This document shows, piece after piece, positions 12,880 through 24,780 of a stretch of DNA of 64,000 nt. The translations under genes were made by a program, and so were the position numbers. Under the pieces are notes generated by a model. That model was not told the origin of the DNA and did not search any database. It saw only the letters and a program-made list of their open reading frames with translations. The DNA comes from Branchiostoma floridae. Taxonomy: Eukaryota > Chordata > Leptocardii > Amphioxiformes > Branchiostomatidae. Positions within the stretch are counted from its first letter, which is position 1. Every line of letters starts with the position of its first letter. The DNA lies in the NCBI RefSeq assembly GCF_000003815.2, contig NC_049985.1:22069985-22133984 (forward strand), read 5' to 3'.

Positions 12880-15150
12880 GTATCCCCGATTTTTTGTCTC
12901 AGAATTATGAACAATATTCTCTACTTCATGTGTCTATTAAAAAATTATTACGCTTGCCCCGCAAAAGAGACTTTTTTTCAACGATAGTAGTGGGCTTGGG
13001 TGTGCCAAATAAGTATTTGTTGTTGCTGTTTGCGATCGATTTTTGCTGTTCGTGATGCATGAATTTTGTACTCTGAGGGCACCGTGGATGTTCATGGCAA
13101 TGATGGGAAGCAAGATGATATTTCCGAGGAAATTTATTTTGTCGGTATTGAGGGAATTTTTGCCTCACGAGGAACGCATTTTTTTTAAACAGATGGCTTG
13201 ATATCTTAATTTGACAGACTTGAAAATAAAGTTGCATAGCGTTTCTCAAGCTTCTTACAAATACTATGAAATAGCTCCGTGTGTCCTGGGCTATGAAAGC
13301 CGACCCAGCGATCTTCTACACCGCGTGACTTGTTGTTACACACATTTCTGTGGCCCGTGGGGAACTATGCTCGCACTTGCCTCAGGCGAAGTATCGTCAC
13401 TATTGATATCTGTTTCCTTAGTAAAAGTAGCGCTGTATTTAATGAGAATCATCCTCAAAATCGCTGAAATCCCGGCCCCAAATCGATGTTCCTGGACGAG
13501 TGATGTTGAAACTCACTCGTTAACAGAGGCCCACGCTAGCATGGGAGGTGCAGATTGGGGCAATTAGCACTTCGATGTGATTCACACTCGCGGCGAACAT
13601 GGAACAATAGGAACGCTCTCCTGTCTTTCGTTAACCTCCTTGGTATGAGAAAAGTTCAGGAATAGACTGCAAAAAAATTCTTGGCATTCAGCCAGTTTCA
13701 TCTTTTCAAAATCTTGCCAGAAATGTTGTCATCTTCAACCCTGACCTAAAAAGTGTGGCACAGAAACTGGACATCTGGTGACCTTTTGGTCTCCAAGCAG
13801 ACGTAAAAAGGCTCAATCGTAACGTTTCTCAAGCTTGCAGTTCAGTAGAGCTGCGTAGAAAGACCGACTCGGCAGAACTAGGATTTTGAGAAATCTTACG
13901 ATTTGCCTTCTTGCGTCTGCTTTAAGATTAAGGATGCAGATGCCCCCCTCAATAGATTTAATGGAACACCCTCTTTGAACCTCTGGATGTTGTATACCAA
14001 CTTTGATGAGGATAGGGGTCTTTGAAGTTCACATTTCCTGTCAATCCAGGAAATGTCAATTGTTCCTAGATAGAGCTTGGTTTTTGTAGGCTATCAGATA
14101 CTTTTCTAACATAGAATTTAAAAAGTAGATTTTCAGAAAACACAAGGAATAGCAATTATCAAAGGATTATATCATATGCTATCTAAAATATAATGTTACA
14201 TGTAGTAAAAAATGTATTACTATTAGGTTGATCAGATATTTATCAAATGAAATAAAAAGTAGATTTTCAGAATATACAAGAAATAGCTTTATCAAAGAAA
14301 AGTGCCTTCTTATGTGATCTAGAAATGTGTAGATTGACCTTTTTATAATGTCAAAGAAGTGATAAATTATTACCCCTATACAGGGCATGAACTCACTGTT
14401 AGCAAGTGTATTTATATCCAACACACACCATACAGATACTAATTATGGAGAGCTATTTTGATCATCATAGCCATATGCAAAATGGCTATAACAGTGGGGA
14501 AAGCAGCACATGTGGGTAACATTATATATTTTGGTGTCAATCAGTCATTGAGACAAGAATTTGAAATGCAGCCAATGTTATGTTTCCAATGGTTTCACCT
14601 TTGATCTACAACAGGAAGACATTCTAGATAGGGATCAGAATTGTGTGGGTAGGGTTTTAGTTGTTGAAGGGAATTAAACAATCACATACAGCACAGAGAA
14701 ATGAAAAAGAAAGAAAATGTTCAGACCTACAATAATATCAAGCAGAGATGAAAGACATCACAAAACAACCTCCATATGAATGCATATTGTGTCAATCACA
14801 ATATACATGTTGTATATAACATATGCACCAGCAGGGCTTGGAATATTGGCTACATATGCAATATCCAGACTTGGAGTTGTGCACCTGATTTTTGACTGGG
14901 TGCATGCACTTGTGCACCTAGATATTTATATAGGGTTAGGTACATATAGGTACCATTGTAGTATATCGGTGTACGGCAGCATATTCTTGATATCGTCCCA
15001 AAAAAAACGGTAAAACCTTTGTTGTATTGCTTATCATTTATTAAAAATTTTTAAGTTAGGTAAAGAATTTGGGTTCAATTATTTTATGTTGTCCGCCCAA
15101 AATTTGTTCTGTGCAGCCAAATTTTTAGATTCGGGGTAACATTACCAGTG
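12880..15150. other. Non-coding stretch after the CpG-rich block
   Basis: Frames near 12926-13249 (-) and 13211-13567 (+) overlap and have no recognisable domains or convincing splice context. Nothing else except the AT-rich repeat at 14117-14310. Confidence 0.55.
14117..14310. repeat. Two-unit AT-rich direct repeat
   Basis: aaaaagtagattttcagaa followed by acaagaaatag / acaaggaatag and tatcaaag occurs near 14119 and 14255. It uses words similar to the 4.0-4.4 kb repeat. Confidence 0.6.
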
Positions 15151-15153
15151 CAC

Positions 15154-15377
15154 CTAACGCTAGTTCACCTTTATCCGCTTGGTGACCTTTATCCATTAAC
15201 TTTAAAAACAGCACATTTAGGAGTATTAAGTCTGCGGACAGTGGTTTCAAATTTGCAATATTTTCAAAATGTTCGGATTTGAAACCACCATCCGTTGACT
15301 TAATTCATATCCCTAAATATGCTTTTTTTACAGCAATGGATATAGGTTACCCTCGGATAAAGGTGAACCAGCGTTAC
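15154..15377. mobile_element. MITE family 2
   Basis: Left aacgctagttcacctttatc, right aaaggtgaaccagcgtta; about 224 bp nearly palindromic with tttgaaaccacc in the centre and atggatataggttaccc in the right arm. Confidence 0.8.
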
Positions 15378-16859
15378 ATATACATGTATTCCTGACAATG
15401 AATTTGGAGCCCTGGCTAGATTTCTCATCTCTCCAGTCCTGTAGCCTGTGTCCTTGTTGTTTTGACCCAGTGATGATTGATTTTGGAAGCCAGTATTACT
15501 GAGGTTTGAGGTCAAGGTTAGGTGTGATGAACGCCCTTCGTAGCGGTTGTCATGGTGATTGATGTAGGATATACTGCAGCATGCCTGCTGGTAGACTGTG
15601 TTGCATGTCTGTCAGCAGATTGGAGAGATAAGAAAGGTTTTAGGTGGACCTTTGGTGTCAAAGAAAAGACAAATTTTACTGAAGAAACCGGAAATGTTGT
15701 GAAAAATGAAATGCATTCAGCAGTGCAGTGATATGATTCTGACTCCCTCAATGTCAGAGACTATTGGAACCATTTGAGATATCATAATTAATATTTGACA
15801 CTGGAAGGGTGTGCATTGTGGTTAAGGGTTGCATAGTAAGATTTCTTAGATTGTCTGCTTGGAGATAAGGTTACCAGCACCTGCAAATGTCTTATTTACA
15901 TGTAATACCTCCATGGAAAATAGAGGTGTAGTGTGTGTGTGCATGTGTCTGTCTGCTGTTTATGTTCCGAAAACTGGTATTTGTTGTCAGCATAACTCAA
16001 GAACATCTGGATGGATTGTGATAATATTTTGTAAGGTCAAAGTCAATTTTGGGTCCTCTTTAGGCTTTTCATAGTACTGCAGTAGAAATTACATTTTTGT
16101 ATCTTTTGTTCTGAACATGTCATAGTCTTAATTTATTTGTGGCAGATAACTTTTGATGCAAGAAAAAGTCTGTGGTATTAAACGTTATAGGTTTGTTCCC
16201 CTTAGCAGATTGCTCTTGTTTTCAGTCTAAACTTTCAAAGGATCAAGTGGCCACACCTAAAAGCTGCTGTCTTCAGTCTATGATGAACTGAACTATTGAT
16301 TCCAATAGGAAATGATTGTTTGGTGACGGTGTATGTTTGGTATGCAAGGTGAGTATTGTAACAGCTGCAGGGCACACCCCAAACATTGCTCATTTCACAA
16401 GCATCTTGGGAAACAAAGTAGGACAGTTTATAACAGGTGATCCAGGTGCCATCTTATACTGAGCCTTTCAAGTCATCAGGTCTATATAAGTTTAACCTAC
16501 CCTAAAGGAAGGAAGATACTACATTATTAGATAAGGAATTCAGAACATTACCTTTCGATGTTGTTTGCATGTACTTTACATGCAGTTGTCATGAAAAAGA
16601 TGTTTCAGTTCATAACAAAAATTTATACAAAAAAATGTGGAATTTTTGCATCATGACAGACCAGAGTCAAAGAAGTCATGATTCATACAATGTTTGTTGT
16701 GATTAGGCCCACATAAAGGAAAATTCAATGAATTGTCATCTTTGTGTACATCTCAGCATTGCTATCAGCAGCATGTAGATCTTTAATAGTTGTGTCAAGG
16801 ACATTATATAACGTCCTTGGTTGTGTGAATTGTCTGTATGGCCATGCCAAACGCCTGTC

Positions 16860-16920
16860 AGGCTTTTGGCTGGTGTTGTGATCCTAAGGACCCGGGTTCG
16901 ATTCCCGGGTCGGTCGGGAG
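16860..16920 (+). repeat. tRNA-like fragment (SINE head or decayed tRNA)
   Basis: A perfect B box GGTTCGATTCC (16895-16905) inside a CCCGGG stem, preceded by an A-box-like tggctggtgttg. No matching acceptor stem and too short a spacing for a working tRNA, so a SINE remnant is likelier. Confidence 0.4.
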
Positions 16921-17104
16921 TGAAATATTCTTTTTTTTCATGTTCAGTGTCAAAATATAGATTGAGGTCGAAGCATTGCAGTTTTTCCTTGGCCAGTAGT
17001 GCAAAGCAGTCACTATGGCAGCGTGTTTTAGCTAAGCACACACGGTCACCACTCCTATTCTGTAGTATGTTTTGGTAAATTTACATGAAGAGGTTCGAGG
17101 CTTA

Positions 17105-17350
17105 TACAATTACATACAGTCAAAACTGCCCAAGAAGACCATTCAGGGAACCAATTAACTCTGGTCCGTTCAGGGAACCGATTCACTGTGGACAGGTGGT
17201 CACTTATATAGCCAGTCAGTGGCTGAAAAAATTGTCAAAGGGACAATCAAAAAGTAGGCCCATTGGCAAGGTGGTCACATTTGTGGAGGTGGTTACTAGC
17301 ACTTGTTTTGGTTTGTCTGTACAATGTATATCCTCACCTGTTCCACCCTA
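17105..17350. repeat. Possible dispersed repeat with internal direct repeats
   Basis: cattcagggaaccaatt and cgttcagggaaccgatt are adjacent near-copies, then three ggtggtcac/ggtggttac words. A short related piece (cagtcaaacctgtacagtga) occurs at 56451. No coding signal. Confidence 0.4.
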
Positions 17351-18585
17351 CTGTGTCATGTAAAGTAATACATTATTTGTAGTGCAGGAAAATAAGAATT
17401 AAAAAACTTTAAGGTGTGGCAAAGGCCTTGGAATTCCTTTGTTTGGAGATTGGAATTCAGGTATGCAAGGACTTACAATACATGATAGCATACTACTAGG
17501 ATTTGAAATCACTGCTTTCCAAGATATACATGTAGTTATCTAAATGTTTTTCAGAATTCAGTTGCTCTTTAAATAACTTATGGCCATTATTTTATGGTTA
17601 TTGCTATGATAGGTTGCTGACCGTATTACATATCTAGAAAATAAATTTAAAACAGTATTTTTGATACAGAAGCATTTAGCCAATTTTAAAGATGTTTGGT
17701 GAAGTATATTTAGAATTTTCATGATTTTTTTTTAGTTTTTGAAATTGTTAGCCTAAGGGTGTAATTGCAATAACATTGTTGGCCCTAGGGTAAATTTTTC
17801 CCTCAAGAAATGTATCCATAAACTAACACAGCGTCAGTATTCCAGTTGCCATAGCCTGAAGCCATATTCGCTACCTCATAGTCATACATAGTGATTTTAT
17901 CACCAAAGGAAGTGAACTTCTCCACCAGAAAGGTGAGTTAATTGAAAGCCGCATATCAGCCACAAGAATGAAAATTTCATGACGATGATATCGTTACGGG
18001 GACTGAGGACGTAGATAAGGGATTTATCAGTAACGATTGTTAGGGGGATGGGTTGCACCTCTGCCTGAAGGGTCTGTTCAATTATTCATCTTGCTCGCCA
18101 AATTATGCACCGGTAATGGTTTTGCGGTAGATGATAGCATCTCAAATTAGTGGCTCAAAATAGATGTTGTTGTCTTGTGGACTGTTTTAATTTTTAGACC
18201 AAACAATTTAAGACAAATTTTAAATGTGTGCAACGTCCATCTTTACGAATACATAAAAAATACATATTTATTATATTTATTATATTAATCAGACCGAAAT
18301 GACTTGACACGTCCAACCTCTGCAAGACAGGGACAACTGGATAGTGAGTGTGTAGTGTGTCTGAAATTTAGACTTTTAATCAATAAAAAACATTCTATTG
18401 AAACCTGTCCTGTATAAGAAATGACACATCATAATTTTGAATACAATATCCAAAAGAAAATTATAGCCTATATGTTAAGTGCTTTACATCTTGATATTGT
18501 TGATTCTGATTACAATATCTTAAGGAAAATTACGACTCATTTAAAGTGCTCATTGGTGATTTGATTACGATGCAAAATTATGGCT

Positions 18586-19773
18586 CATGCCCGTAGCCAG
18601 GGGGGGTTCGGGGGGTGCGGACGCACCCCCCCACGCGGGCTCGAAGGTCCGCTTTTTTCTCGAAGGTCCGTTTTTTCAATGCACAATACTTTTAAAAGAC
18701 GGACTAATTTGTATTTCCAACGGGTCTAGAATCCTAGAAAAATTGCTCACATTGTCATAAAGATGAACCTTGTGGTTTACAGTTAGTTCTTCCTGAGTCC
18801 GGGGCGTACTACTGTTATGTTAAAGACCCGGCCCGCGCGAGGCGGGGCGCGGCACGCGTTAGACATGTTAGAAAGACAACTTTCACGCCATTACCCTCGT
18901 TGAACTCCAGCTCCGGCCCCGCACGGTCCAGCTTTTCCCGCACGGTCCAGCTCCGGCCCGCACTGATTCCAGCTCGGAGCTGGACCGTGCGGGCCGGAGC
19001 TGGACCGTGCGGGCCGGAGCTGGGACGTGTGGGCCGGAGCTGGAATCAAAGCGGGCCGGAGCTGGACCGTGCTGGCAAGAGCTGGACCGTGCGGGCCGGA
19101 GCTGGAGTTTAACGGGGGTGGCAATGGAAGTGGCTGACCGCAGTCAAAAAAGTCAAGCCTGACTGTTGCTATGGTAAAAGGCGCCCGGAAGTCTTATTTG
19201 GTGGACTGTGGATGACAGCGCCGACACAAGTTAAGATAAGCTATAGAACTGTGACAACTGTAGCTAATTGATAAATGTAGATGCCATACTTTTTATTTTG
19301 TACAATTGTTGTGCAACAAAGGTATACACAGTGATAGAGCCTGCTGATTGGCACGATGTAGTTTCACCCATTTCTAAGAGGAAAAACATTTCAAGTACAA
19401 GAGCGTTGTAAAGCCTCCAGTTTTCGTGTCGGTTGTCGTATACAAATTGAATGGGGTATTAGAGCCAGTTAAAAGTTCGGAGAAGTGATGACGTGCCATT
19501 TCATAACTGATGTACCCAATCTTTCGTTTTCGTCGAATAAAATAATGTCTGAAGCAGTTGTGTGAGTGGCTCTGCTTTTTCCTTTGAAAATCTCTCAAAA
19601 ATGCAGGAAATGCCATTTCAGAGAGTTCAATTTTCAAAATTTTCCGGGGGAGCATGCCCCCGGACCCCCCTAGGAAACTCGCGCCTTCGGCGCTCGCCTC
19701 TCGCCGTTGCCGCTCGTTGGTCCGCCAAAGAGTAAAACGAACCCCCGCAGGCAAAATCCTGGCTACGGGCATG
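18586..19773. mobile_element. TIR transposon of 1188 bp with GC-rich internal minisatellite
   Basis: Perfect 16-bp inverted ends CATGCCCGTAGCCAGG (18586) and CCTGGCTACGGGCATG (to 19773). TGGCT is duplicated directly outside both ends (18581-18585 and 19774-19778). The 3' arm around 19598-19680 is clearly related to the arm of the hAT-type element at 29311-29663 (aaaatgcaggaaat, catttcagag, aaaattttcc, ggagcatg, cccggacccccc). No transposase frame; open frames on both strands here are products of the GC-rich repeat. The superfamily is uncertain because the visible target duplication is 5 bp, not 8. Confidence 0.75.
18904..19110. repeat. 20-bp GC-rich minisatellite with inverted halves
   Basis: The unit GCTGGACCGTGCGGGCCGGA is repeated, perfect or mutated, on the right (about 18985-19110). 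It is present in reverse complement on the left (18904-18980, gctccggccc, gcacggtcc), so the block can fold into one long GC-rich hairpin. It produces long spurious frames on both strands. Confidence 0.85.
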
Positions 19774-20403
19774 TGGCTAAAATGTAAAGCCTTTATGTCT
19801 TGTTTTTGTTGCACTGCATGGCTTTCCAAGGAAGCTTTATATTTCTTCTGCGTCAAATAATATCCCCTCTGTTACATCGTCAAGGGTGATAAATGATATC
19901 GCAAGGCTATTTTCGATTCCATTACGTATGGCAGCCCCTGTAAAATCAATTGTTATTGTAATCTGCTGTATCATCGTAGGATTTTCTCGCTTATGTCGGT
20001 ACAATAATGACCGTACAGCTGGTTGGTTGGATGTACAATGGGCATTGATGCCGTACAGTTAAAGCCGTGCTAATGACAAGAAGTGGATCAATAATACAAT
20101 AAAGTGAGAGGTAGGGGAGTTATAACATTTTGAGACAGGCGCCAGAGAAGTTCATCATTGATTAAATGGTTATATTGTACATCAATATCTGCATACAGTG
20201 AGAGCAGGGTGCTTTGGATGGAATTACAGCTATTTGGGTAAAGACTGGATAGGTTTTCAATTCTGGAGAACCCATCTCGCAGGCCTTTTGCTTCAAATTG
20301 AACTTGTAGAACAAGGTGGGACCCGATTTCATCTGTGCAAACTATTTTCAGTTAATGTTAAGTTCCATCCCTTGGAGTGGCTAGTTACTACAGGTTTCCA
20401 AAA

Positions 20404-20537
20404 ACTGGAAGTTCAGCTGCAGTACTGTAGAAAGCACATTAGGTGGCTCATTATCAAACTTGACCTTCGTTTTCTCAACCCCACGCCAAATACCGAATAT
20501 TGTGAAGAATCATCAACAACTTCCTGAGTTATGTTGT

Positions 20538-20567
<30 letters not shown>
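20404..20567. repeat. Dispersed repeat fragment of the same family ending in a (CA)n microsatellite
   Basis: cagctgcagtac, cttgaccttcgttttctcaa, cccca, then cctgagttatgttgtcca and a CA run at about 20537-20567. Confidence 0.6.
20537..20567. repeat. (CA)n microsatellite
   Basis: About 15 CA units at the end of a dispersed repeat. Confidence 0.95.
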
Positions 20568-20572
<5 letters not shown>

Positions 20573-21082
20573 ACACTAAAGACATGACGTACATTGTAAG
20601 GCAATGTTGATTTGATTATGTGTATGACATCTGCACAACCATCAATTTCTCGGCCGTTTCCAAAGAAAAGAAAATTTTCAACCATGCTGTTAATTATACA
20701 AAGCAGCTGCAAAATGAGCAGGTATGTGCTGTAGATTCATAGATTTTCAAAATAATATATCGACGGAAAACATAAATTAATGTCATAGAATTCCAACGTC
20801 AATTCCAAGGTCAAAGAAGCACAAAAATGAAGAATCTAATGTTAGGTGTACCATACTCTGTGTTCATTTGTACCTTTCTGACCACATAGATTTCATAATG
20901 AAGGCAAATTTTTGTTGCCAGTCTTTTTTGTTTGCACATTCCCATCAGTTTTGGGTTTCCCAGAGGATGTCATCCATAAAATCAATTTTTTTTCTTGGTA
21001 GGAACAGCCATACGCATTTAGTGTGATGTATAACAGGTGCTTCAGTTTCCTTACATCTTGGATAAACCCTGTTTTCCAAACA

Positions 21083-21306
21083 TGTAAACACATTACATGT
21101 GGGACAAGCCTGTAAACACATTACATGTGAGACAAGCCTGTAAACACATTACATGTGAGACAAGCCTGTAAACACATTACATGTGAGACAAGCCTGTAAA
21201 CACATTACATGTGAGACAAGCCAGTAAACACATTACATGTTAGACAAGCCTGTAAATACATTACATGTGAGACAAGCCTGTAAACACATTACATGTGAGA
21301 CAAGCC
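21083..21306. repeat. 28-bp minisatellite, exactly eight units
   Basis: Unit tgtaaacacattacatgtga followed by gacaagcc. Eight units without length change; only a few substitutions (gg, agt, tta, ata variants). Each unit contains the palindrome acatgt. Confidence 0.97.
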
Positions 21307-22016
21307 TGTAACGCTGTCAGGAAGTAAACAGTTGTGTTGAGAGATGTAAACCACATATTGGTTCCCACTTTGTTGCTATCTACTGATAGCTTGTTCCTAG
21401 GAGATGCCAGGCTGTTCACACAAAAGCACACGACCTCCCGTACACTCTAGTGTGTGGAAAACTGTCAACAGGTTGGAACTGGTTTCTTTCTTTGTTGAGT
21501 TTAGCCAGGAAGTCTTTAGACCATTTTTGTGATTGTCAAAGCCATGGGTCATTGACCCCCAATGCTTTTGATTTCTATCTCTAGCTATAATGTAATATCA
21601 AATTTGATGATGAACATGGTAATTCTTATGGCTAAGGGAAAATGTTATGCCAACCCTAGCTTTTTTTTGTGGGCGGATAGCTCTTTGGCATAAGATTTTC
21701 TATTTGACAACTTGGTCATGAAATTCAAAACAGACCTCTTGTATTTCACACTCTTTTAACAGTTTAATGCTTTGAACAGTTGATGTAAGAATGTATAGTA
21801 GACATTGTACTTTTTTATTGATTTTATTGATATACTTGTATTTCTGTGCTTGTATGTCTGTATAATTGCAATATGATGTTGAAAATACCAGTGCCTCATC
21901 TGATGCATTTTATCTTTTAGGTCATGCAGCCAGCTAAATTTCTTTTTTTGTGATAAAAACAATGACAAACCAATGAATGGTATATTTGTGATCCCAATAT
22001 AGCCGTCTTGATATGA

Positions 22017-22203
22017 TACTATAAATGCAGAAACTTGCGGTGGCCAATTCACCATGAACTTAAATCCACTGCGAACATTTTTCCATGGCAGTAAGACACT
22101 AGTACAGTGCATGGTGCTACCGTGAACTTAAAACCACCGCGAAAAGTCCTCCCCCCCCCCTACTTCAAAATTTTATCCTCATGAACTTAAATGCATTTAC
22201 AGT
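22017..22203. mobile_element. MITE family 1
   Basis: Left tactataaatgcagaaac, right aatgcatttacagt, with ccatggcagtaaga and cttaaaaccaccgcga; a C-run sits near 22150. Confidence 0.75.
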
Positions 22204-22612
22204 GTCATCAGTTATTGCTGTGCCCCTGATCAAATTCTTGCTGAAGAAGCTGTATAGGCCCATGTGTGCCCCCTGTGACCAGCAGTGTTGACATTAGTTA
22301 TCAGTAGCTTATGTTTGACATGCTCCTGTGGTGTGAGTAGAAACACTCCAGTTAGATTTGTTTGATCCTTGTTGTTGATAACCCATGGGTGTATATGCAG
22401 CATCATTTGGTGGTACAATAAAACTTAAATCACAGGATTATATTAACAGTTTTAAAGGCAAAACAAAGGCAAAGTTCAGTCACTAAAACTTAATAAGGTT
22501 TATACAAGTTCAAGACTCTACCTCTCTTACTTGTCCCAGTCCAAAGTTAGTCTAATAAAAGTGATAAGTGTGTAACAGTGGGGTTCAAACGCTGCCAAAC
22601 TGACCATACCAA

Positions 22613-22685
22613 TAGCTCTTGAGCTTTTGGTGTTGTGGTTTGCACGTTGGATTTGTGATCCGGCTTCCCGGGTTCGGGGGGGGTA
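22613..22685 (+). repeat. tRNA-like sequence, decayed (Thr-TGT-like anticodon arm)
   Basis: A-box-like TGGTGTTGTGGTTTGC, an anticodon arm ttgga-tttgtga-tccgg that reads TGT, and cccgggttcg followed by a G run that destroys the T arm. Similar in order to 16860-16920; probably tRNA-derived SINE heads. Confidence 0.42.
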
Positions 22686-22845
22686 CAAATCGTTTTTTTC
22701 AAGTGGTTTCAAGTGGTTTCTTTTTGTTCTACTCGCCCCTCGGGTTGTTTCAAGGGTAAAGATTTTAACCGGATTAAATCTCGCTTATTATTTAGTTATA
22801 GCAGCTCGCTCAACATCCGCCGGCCTCTTAGGGGGGGCCAGTTAA

Positions 22846-22866
22846 AGCCCCCCCCCCCCCCCCCCA
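22846..22866. repeat. Poly-C run
   Basis: About 20 consecutive C, with shorter C runs at 22151 and 24710; such runs are also typical places for length errors. Confidence 0.9.
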
Positions 22867-23129
22867 CAGCAGAGTTTGTGTTACACAGACTATAAAGATT
22901 TATGTTCTGTTTTTCCAATGTAGATTAGCTTTGCTCAGTTGTATCCTTGCCAATTAGTTATAATGCCCATCTGACCTGGTTTCCACTTCAGTGAAATTTA
23001 GTATGTTCTAATTCTCACACAAATTAGGAAACAGGTGCATTTGATTTTCACCTCTGCCTAGACACTTTAGGAAGGAGGTCTGGTTTTAAATTTTGGAAAA
23101 CCTGAATCAGGTTTACAGGATAAGAATTG

Positions 23130-23512
23130 CTGGACGTATGAAGACAATGTATGACGACAGCGGCATACAACAAGGTTGTACATGTGCGGCCGTTCAACAC
23201 CACTTATTCTTTGCTGCTTGTACCATGGGTATTATAGATAGAACTTTATTGCACGACAAACTATTAAGGATACAATGTGTGGCAACTTGTACATACATAC
23301 AGAACAGTTTATACTACATGAGTTGCTATTATACGACAGGCAATTTCATGGCCCGTCATATCACATACCACCACCAAGGTAGATGTATGACAAGTCATAA
23401 AAATGCCTTTTGTATGACACTGCGGGACGATTTACACACAGCAACCAAAGGTGTTGTACGACCACATATATATGATCTCGTTGAGCGCTGTTATCATAGT
23501 CATACATCCAAC
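23130..23512. mobile_element. Probable MITE with long imperfect inverted ends
   Basis: The first about 70 bases (ggacgtatgaagac, atgacgacagcgg, cggccgttcaacacc) match the reverse complement of the last 70 (ggatgtatgactatg, ataacagcgc, ggtcgtacaacacc) imperfectly. A 152-codon frame across it looks like a by-product: it has no family resemblance and spans both inverted arms. Confidence 0.5.
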
Positions 23513-24780
23513 AATTTTCCTTTGTGTAAATTGGGCCTTGGGCTCCAGTAGCCAAGGTTTTATTGAAATTTCTTGTGTACCATATTATTTGCCTTCATCT
23601 TCTTGCAACACCAAGATAACAATTCACCTGTCTTGTTGTTCCCCCGTTACACACAAAATTTAGTACCAGTTTCAGGCTTTCATTTTATGTGAGAAATTTC
23701 AAGGCTTGACTCTTGGCTCTGGTCTATCTGGCTTGGAGCCATGCATATCTGCAGGAAGTGCTGAGACATGTCTAGAATGTCTGGAGAAGTGTATTGAGAT
23801 GTTACATAGCCTGTGTCTGTATTTGAAGAGAAGTTCGCACCATTTCGGGGCGGGGGGGATGTCCTCTTTCCATATGGTGCTGGCAAGCTGTTTTTACTCA
23901 TAGTAATTTGTAGGAAAGCTTTTTACACCCCAGTAATTTATGGCCAAATGGCCACATATTATGTAATTGAGTCCCTAAATTTACCATAATGTATAAGCTC
24001 TCCTATTGAATTTGGAGTAAAGCGTTATTGCATGGGACCCCTTTGGAAGTTCTCTTTCAAATCTTACAAAGAAACGCAGGTAATAAAACCATTATTGATT
24101 GGTTTTATCAATAAGATAACTCAGATTTATATATGGCCTTGATCCGTCAACCTTGATAGTATCCTATAACATTGAAAAATACCTGCACCAGACAAATTTT
24201 ACCTGCACCACTCTGAATTTAAGAAGTATGGATCATACTAAAATTGAGAATGAGAGTCTACCACATAAAATCTGTATGCTGGCTCAGCTCTGGTAATGTT
24301 GCCAAGTTCCTTTCCTGCAGATCAGCTTTTCTTCTGACCTTAGATATCTATACACAGTAATTTTGTGGCACAGCTTGCATTTCAAGGCTGATGTGATGAA
24401 ATTTTGGAAAGATGGCATTCAAAGATCCATCCTGAATTCTTAATTTGAAGATGGGGCATTAGGGCAGACAACCTCTTGAGTTGCACAGTACAGCTCAAAC
24501 TGAGAGTATGATTATACTGGCACCTAATTTCCTGGAAAATCCTTCTTTTCATTAAAGATTTTGGCCCAATCTGGAGACTTTTTAGGTTAGAAGAAACAGG
24601 TAAGCTTTCCCATTTTGGTCAAAATTTGCTCAGGTCAGCAGTTTAGTTGGCATAAGGCAGATTTGAGCTTTTGGGTTCTCCAGAAAGATACATCATACAG
24701 CAGAAAACTGCCCCCCCCCCCCTCATTTTATTACAATGGCTATAAGATGACCCTGTGACTTTCTGGTGGGGAAGAATTTT

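Noticed and set aside
13211-13567. 118-codon frame downstream of the CpG-rich block
   Set aside because: No domain or splice evidence, and it overlaps a - strand frame; kept as unannotated.
18891-19124. Open frames on both strands with Pro/Ala/Gly-rich repeats
   Set aside because: They are direct products of the 20-bp GC-rich minisatellite; open in both directions, with no start context.
19374-19856. 160-codon frame on the - strand
   Set aside because: It spans the right end of the 1188-bp TIR element and its flank; no transposase motif is present.
21083-21306. CRISPR-like array (28-bp repeats)
   Set aside because: Units abut without spacers and the genome is eukaryotic; it is a simple minisatellite.
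23093-23551. 152-codon open frame on the + strand
   Set aside because: No family resemblance, and it overlays an inverted-repeat element whose arms explain the sequence.
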